The translations under genes and the position numbers were made by a program. This document shows positions 58,281-64,000 of a stretch of 64,000 nt of DNA, piece by piece (position 1 is the first letter of the stretch; each line of letters begins with the position of its first letter). Location of the stretch: assembly GCA_003993805.1 (NCBI GenBank), contig RSEF01000021.1, positions 1,106,835 through 1,170,834 of the forward strand, read 5' to 3'. The notes below the pieces were generated by a model, which was given only the letters and a program-made list of their open reading frames with translations, did no database searches and was not told the origin of the DNA. This stretch comes from Himantopus leucocephalus (taxonomy: Eukaryota; Chordata; Aves; Charadriiformes; Recurvirostridae).

Positions 58281-59474
58281 GCTCCTATGAGAAGGCTCCT
58301 GCAAAGATGCGAGGCTCCGAGACAAACAGAACCCATCTCCTCGCCGTCAGTGTGCGTTTACCTGCAGCTGTTCTGGCTCCGGTAATTCTTGTGCCGACAC
58401 CGTCCTCCAGTTTACGTGGCTTTTCACCTCCCCACTTTATTCCTTTGACATTTGTGGATGGAGCAACCGTATCACCTCTCAGCCTTGGTTTTGCCAGATT
58501 AAACAAGCTAAACAAGCCTTTTATTTCTGCTCATAAAACAACACATTTTCCTGATCAGTTCAGCTTGTCCTTTTCAGTTCTGCTTTCCACTGATGTTTCC
58601 TGAACACTGTTCTCCTCCATTGTATATAGGATTGTAAATAACGTAATGCCACCTTGCTCGGTGGCCTCATCGTGCCCTACAGCTACCGACTATTCCTCCT
58701 TTGAAGCACCCTACGATTGCACACACCAAAACAGCAATTAGCACACGCTGTCTGAGACTAACAAACCCCGAATAGCACGCAATCGCGTGTAACAGCCACC
58801 CTGTATGCACGTATGAGACACTGGTTTTAGCTGCAAAGGTCTTCCAGTGTGCGAAGTATTGCTGAATACAGAGAGTTTAACAAAGCGCAGTTTTCCACAG
58901 CCTGCAAGCAGAACGTATGTGGGGCAGAGGGAAACGAGAATGCATCTTAAAGAATAAAAAGGATATAAAAGCTATCTCCCTCTTTCTCATCATTATATTC
59001 CCAGCCACAAGCTACGTGTTGATTATCTTCCATTACCGTATTGTGTCCTCTTCCTTAACTTCCTAATAAAATGTTTATCTCCAAGGAAATTCTGCAGAAA
59101 AGACTGAATTTGCATATAAATAATAGACATGTCAAAACATAAGATGCTAGGATTTGGTATTCTTACTGAGAATGTTATACATGATTTGTATTAATTTCCT
59201 GAAATTCCAGCGCAACTCCACAATATGCAATCACCACCAGTGGCATTGTACAACTAATTGCATTACTGTTACAGTTACTGAAGTTATCACTGCTGATTAG
59301 GAACTGCCCTTTTTGGCTACACGTATTTTTGGCCAACCCTTTCCATAATCCAAATGCCACTTCAGAATTCTGCATTTCACAGAGGGAAAACGGGACAATA
59401 ACAAGGTTTTTAGACGGGATAAAATGTGAAAAGCTAATAGAAGGGAAGCTCGTTTTTCCAGAGGAGGAAGGAGG
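58281..59474. other. Non-coding block
   Basis: No gene is supported. A perfect octamer ATTTGCAT at 59108-59115 is followed by ATAAATAATA. Otherwise AT-rich and quiet. Confidence 0.5.
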
Positions 59475-59665
59475 TCCGGAGCACCGCATGCGCTGGACCC
59501 CGATGGAGGCGGCGACCCCGTGGCCGGCATCCCACGAGCCCCCGCACGCCGCGCTCAGGAGGGCTCCCCACCCCCCGGCAGCCGCGCGGAGAGCGCAGTG
59601 ATGTGCGGGCGATCAGAGCCGGGGCTCGCCGACGGCACGCTCGCCGCCGCCGGCCGGGACACGCC
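59475..59665. promoter_or_regulatory. CpG-dense patch with NRF1-like site
   Basis: About 190 bp of dense CpG. CCGCATGCGC at 59484-59493 matches nine of ten positions of the NRF1 core GCGCATGCGC, a motif typical of CpG-island promoters. No TATA box. Frames of 71-96 codons on both strands are not convincing. Confidence 0.4.
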
Positions 59666-62600
59666 ACACGGGGGTGGTTTTCTGGCTCTGTGCATTGGAG
59701 TTGCAGCACAGAAGAAAGTCCCAAAGGAAAGCTAATCTCCGCAGATAATGATCCACCGCAATGGCTTTCAAATTGGAGCCAGAAGAACCCTGAATGCTAA
59801 AGGTGAACTTCAATTAAAGATCTGCTGCGCATTTTGCTCCAGACCACGATAAAAACTTCTTTCCCTGCCAAGAGCAAAGTCTCCCGTGAATTCTTTTTTT
59901 TGAAAACTGGCTATTTTTGAAAGCCAGCTTAGAAAACACATGTGCTCTAGGGTATAAAGAAAGCAGCGCTGTGTGTAAGATGTAATACTGGGAGGTAGAG
60001 CTTAGTATATTGACATTATAAAAACCGGGTAGCAATGGGAAATAATATTTTTACAAAGGTTACAAACATGAATGTAAGACCTAAGGGCAATTTTCCAGAT
60101 GCTGCTTAGTTACACGGTATTGTGCGTTCCCTCTTCTTCTGAGCTAAGCGAGGTGGGCGACACAGACCGCAGCCGCGGTGCTCACCAGCCCCCCGGCCGT
60201 GCAGACCAGCGTCCCGTCACCACGAGCGGGCACAGCGTTCACCGGGCAGGTAAATGAGCTCCCAGCCGGCAATTCCCGGTACGAGGAGCATCCTCCCAGC
60301 TCCTGCCGCCGAGCCATATTCCGGCACGTTCGCACCCCCCGTACTGACGGCTCCTGCAGTTCACTTGCTGTCGCTTCTGCATCCGTAAATCAGCTTTACG
60401 TGATGTACCAATCCTGGAATGGTGCAATAAAATACACCCTCATTTTTGGAATATCAACGTTTGTTTGCAAAGAAACAGTTTTTTCTATTAGCTCCGAAGC
60501 CAGCATGCTCAGTTCTGGCGAATGCTGCGCAGAGCAGCGCAGAGAGGTCTGCTGCACACTGCAGAGGGGATGATGGTATCCCCGCACAGCAAACCCTTCC
60601 AAACGCCGGCCACCGCTGCCCGGCGCTTCAGTGCTGAGGAAAGCAAAATACGCACCACCTGTGGTAAAATGAGGGATAAGAGAAACTTCTTATGTCCGTA
60701 TTTTTAAAAAAAAAAACCAAAAAACCATTTCAAGTAGTCTGGCAAACATCACCCAGATGGCAAGTTTGCTGCATCCTTGCTGAAAAATACTATGTGGCCA
60801 ACAAACCCATATGGCCAACCAGAGAAGCCACATAAAGATAACGATATGCCTGCACGAGCAAAATGTTAATGAATTAGGCCCAAAGTAGATAAAAATCTGC
60901 TACCTGGTACATTACACCTGTTTATGAAATCAATGCATATATTTATTTTAACATTTGGTCATTCATAAACAAGGGAGAGGCAGGTACAGTAAATTCCAAG
61001 CCATTGGCACCAGCCCACCCCGGCAGCCCGGTCTGCTCTCCCCACCCCACGATTTGCCCCTCTTTCGTCTGGAAATGGGGTCTAACAGCCTTTGAATTCC
61101 CCTGAATGGGGAAGCCATGAGACATACAAGCAGATGGCCGATAAATAAGATTCTGGAAAAATCTCTCACTGCCTGTGGGTTTATCTTCTTTAAGAAGGTC
61201 TGCCCAGTTCGCTAGAGGATCACTGCACTTGCGTCCACGTACCTGCAGGCAGCAAAAGAAATGCAGAGGGGGCTGCACCATTTGAGCCACTGACTCAAAC
61301 GAATGCCAAATGACGACATCTTCAAGGCAATACGTAATATGAATGAATACTGTTATCCTCAGACAAGGTGAAACAACAATGACAGTATTTAACTATACCA
61401 AGAGTTAAAGCACAGAGGGCGTAAGAAACTCATTATTCACCCCACCTTTATTTAAGCTACACAGAAAAGCGAGGTGCCCCCAGGCCCTTCACTGTGATTA
61501 GGAATAATGTTATAATACTGCTGCAGACATGAGACACAATGGACGGGGACAGGACTCTATCGTGTCACGTAAGAGACCTGGCAAGATATACGGAGGAGCG
61601 ATGGAAGAAACGATGTTCCGCCTCAGAGGTGGCGGTCGCAGCACTTCATCGGACAAAGCAGTTGCAAGCTCTCTGCAGGCATCCCGGCGGAGGACAGGCA
61701 GGAGGAGGAGCAAGGATGCGCCTCACCGGACACTCGCGAGAAAGGCACCAGGAAAAGCAAATCCAGCCAGCGAGCGCGGGGGCGTTTGGCACCGGGGAGT
61801 AAGAGGAGGCAAAAATGAGCTTCTGAACACTGAACAAGATATGCGCCCTGTGGCAGATATGCCAAAAAGGAAAAAATAGAAAAAAGAGCTGCAAATGGAA
61901 GGATGCACAGAGGGGAGAGGCTGTCAGAGGTGTCGCAGGCTGGAGACAAGGCAAGGACCATGGGGGAGAGGGCGGCTGAGAAGCATCTGAGCAAGGATGC
62001 CTTCGGATGAGCGTAAAGGGAGAGGGCAGGGCACGCAGAGGGGGACTGCAAGCAGTACCCTCAGTAAGGTCAGACGCGAGAGGGAGAATGGAGAAGAGGC
62101 AGGCAGTGATGCTGGTCCTTTGTTTTACGAAGGGAAAGGCAAATTTTGATGTTAATATCTTTAAAATTGGAAAGGAGATCTTCTCAGAAACACTCCGTGC
62201 TTCACTGTAACTCTGTGATTTTTAGGGAAATCCTTCATTTGTTTTTAAAATGTTGAGAAAACATTGATGCAACTGAGGAATGAACACAGTAAGGGAAAAA
62301 AAGGATTGCTTTCTCCTCTTCTTCTTCCAAAAGACAAATTCTGGCCGAAGCTGCCTGATGCATCTAGATGCAGGGGCAGAGCTTCACGAGGCTCTTGGGT
62401 ATCGTCCTGCTGGTGATATCATCACCTCAAACATTTTTATAGCCCTGGTAGACACAGAAAACCAGCTGAGCACCTCCTGCGACATCCCAGGGGAAAACCC
62501 CTCAGCAGGTTGGTAGGCACCGCAGGATTTATCGGGAAGGGTTCATGGTCGATGTGCCAAGGTACGACCCGCAGCCAGGAAGAGCCCTATCAACAGCTCG

Positions 62601-63284
62601 GGCAACGGGGAGACCCTGCCCCGACGAAGAGACACGGGCGGGCAGTGCAGTTCACCGCCTCCAGCCTGGTGTCCTCACCGGTCTTCACTGCCGGGTGACT
62701 CGCCGGTGTGCTCAACCGGCAGAACAACTTCAGGCGGCGCCAACCAGCACGCGAAGGGCTGTCGCAGGCGGGTAAGGCGACTCGCACCGAGCTGCTGCAG
62801 GGGCACCAGGGCTGCCCGTGCCCAGCTCTGCCATCACCACCAGCTTCTCCACGGCTCCCATCGATGTGGGAGCCGTTTCTGCTGGCTTCCGAGATGACAC
62901 TGAACTGAGAAAGCTGTGGAGGGAGCTGACAACATGAATCTTTTACATTAGGATTAATCAATTAAAAGGCCATTACAGCAGGAAACGTCAGGATGCTAGA
63001 TGGCCAAACAAATCTGTAGTTATGCCCTTCTGCCTGGAATTCCCCACTTGCTATTTACCATCACCCTGAGTCATCTCTCATTTAGTCTGCTCTGAAAAGG
63101 GAGGGGTCGCTGTTTGTAAGACCCGGGGCGTTGGGGAGGAAGGGTATTTCTGCCACCCCCCACCACCCCGCGGGCACGCGGAGGTCCTGCCCAGATGCAC
63201 GGTCACGTCGAAAGAGGCAATAAAAGGCACAAGCCTTTAACACGTTTTTAACTTCACAGAGGCTTTTGGAGGCTGCGCGTGTCG
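59666..63284. other. Non-coding block
   Basis: No gene is supported. Contains the NFI-like direct repeat (60795-60819) and a purine-rich stretch at 61860-62090. The minus-strand 115-codon frame at 60943-61290 contains CAG|GTACGT (exon end 61243), a good donor consensus, but no acceptor or homology supports an exon. 61620-62050 frames occur on both strands. Confidence 0.5.
60795..60819. promoter_or_regulatory. Direct pair of NFI-type half-sites
   Basis: TGGCCAAC occurs at 60795-60802 and 60812-60819, a 17-bp period, each with upstream TATG or ATA similarity. TTGGC/GCCAA is the nuclear factor I half-site. Either a small duplication or a paired site. Confidence 0.3.
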
Positions 63285-63376
63285 CTGCCTCCTCTGCACT
63301 GAATTATCGCCGATGCCCCCTCCGGCTCGCGGGGAGCCCGCGCGGGTACCGCCGCAGCGGTTTCCATGGCAACGGC
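63285..63376. promoter_or_regulatory. Small CpG island carrying an RFX X-box
   Basis: About 16 CpGs in 100 bp, ending in GTTTCCATGGCAAC at 63360-63373, which matches the palindromic RFX X-box GTTGCCATGGCAAC at 13 of 14 positions. RFX factors with this type of site drive ciliary genes. A FOX-type word AACAAACA (reverse TGTTTGTT) lies about 80 bp downstream at 63454-63461; FOXJ1 and RFX cooperate at motile-cilium genes. Any transcript would probably lie to the right, partly outside the window; no first exon can be defined. Confidence 0.45.
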
Positions 63377-64000
63377 CGATCTGAAGCAGGATTCCTTTCT
63401 CATCAGTCGAGATGGCTCAAGTATCCATTACACATTACTGTGGCGGATTGAATAACAAACACAAACGCTAACAAATCAATGAGACGCGCAGAATTTTAAG
63501 CCCTGCAAAACGCTTGCTTTCTTCTGTATTCCCACGAGCCTGAGGCTCCCCAGCCAAGCTACAGCGAAGGGATTTCAAATTTGGCAAGAATCTAGGTGAC
63601 AGATCCTCCTGAAGTGCAAATTGCCACAGTTCCACTGAAGTCAGCAGAGATATGACAATTTACACCCACTTAGGTTCTGCCACCGGGTAATTAGCACATT
63701 GCAAATAACTGGAAACATACTCCCAAATAAGAACACTCTTAAGCTCGAAGCAAGAATGTTTAAATTAAAAAAACCCCACCACATCTCGCAGGCTTCTCTG
63801 CTGGCTTATTCTAATATATTACCGGATGAAGCCAAAAATTTAATCCAGTTACCGGTCTTTTTGTTTCCCTAATGAAACCAGGATGGAACCACAATAGTAT
63901 TATCTGTCCTGATGTACCTGATGTACTTCAGCCGACACATCTCCCACTGGGTACAACCCAAATGCTCTGTCACTACCAATCCGTTTAGCTCCCCTGTGCC
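63377..64000. other. Non-coding tail of window
   Basis: No gene is supported. AT-rich after 63470. A 19-codon frame starts at 63412 soon after the X-box but is too short to interpret. Confidence 0.5.

Noticed and set aside
60943..61290. 115-codon minus-strand frame containing a good splice-donor consensus
   Set aside because: The donor would cut the frame after 16 codons, there is no upstream acceptor or homology, and donor-like words of this quality are common by chance.

Overview
The window looks like non-coding DNA from a vertebrate nuclear genome, most likely a bird or other sauropsid. No open reading frame has the marks of a real gene. The longest runs (about 250 codons) lie in stop-poor GC-rich patches, resemble no protein family I recognise, and often have an equally long partner on the opposite strand. 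There are no ribosome-binding sites, operons, tRNAs, rRNAs, CRISPR arrays or intact mobile elements. Three things support a bird-like origin. Interspersed repeats are almost absent from 64 kb, where a mammalian window would be full of Alu, L1 or B elements. CpG-dense patches of 0.1-0.5 kb sit in otherwise AT-rich DNA. The only recognisable repeat remnants resemble chicken-repeat-1 (CR1) LINEs: a probable 3' end near 47.75-47.84 kb and a more doubtful reverse-transcriptase fragment near 44.4-44.6 kb.

Layout. 1-8.1 kb: AT-rich sequence broken by CpG patches at 1.4, 5.2 (with a strong minus-strand G-quadruplex motif) and 7.6-8.1 kb, and a perfect PBX-MEIS composite site at 4.01 kb. 8.1-24.8 kb: mostly AT-rich, with candidate regulatory blocks (octamer/MEF2 near 9.9-10.0 kb, a palindromic SOX dimer site at 16.04 kb, an E-box cluster at 21.1-21.3 kb), a Z-DNA-type tract at 13.05 kb and small tandem repeats. 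24.8-25.3 kb: the second large CpG island. 25-36.5 kb: quiet sequence with overlapping MYB-like palindromes at 27.7 kb and a 36-bp duplication at 33.2 kb. 36.5-37.5 kb: two CpG patches separated by a TTTC microsatellite. 38-63 kb: mixed sequence with a homeodomain/TALE motif cluster at 43.4 kb, TAAT-rich blocks at 45.7 and 57.25 kb, a 21-bp palindrome at 51.06 kb and smaller CpG patches. 63.28-63.38 kb: a small CpG island with a near-perfect RFX X-box.

The simplest reading is an intron or intergenic interval, possibly near a developmental regulator, holding enhancers and a few CpG-rich promoter-like elements. No genes working together can be described. All regulatory calls are motif matches seen by eye; conservation, chromatin and transcription data would decide which are real. 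I did not find a convincing new biological system. The most testable items are the X-box CpG element, the SOX dimer palindrome, the PBX-MEIS site, the 43.4-kb homeodomain cluster and the G-quadruplex.
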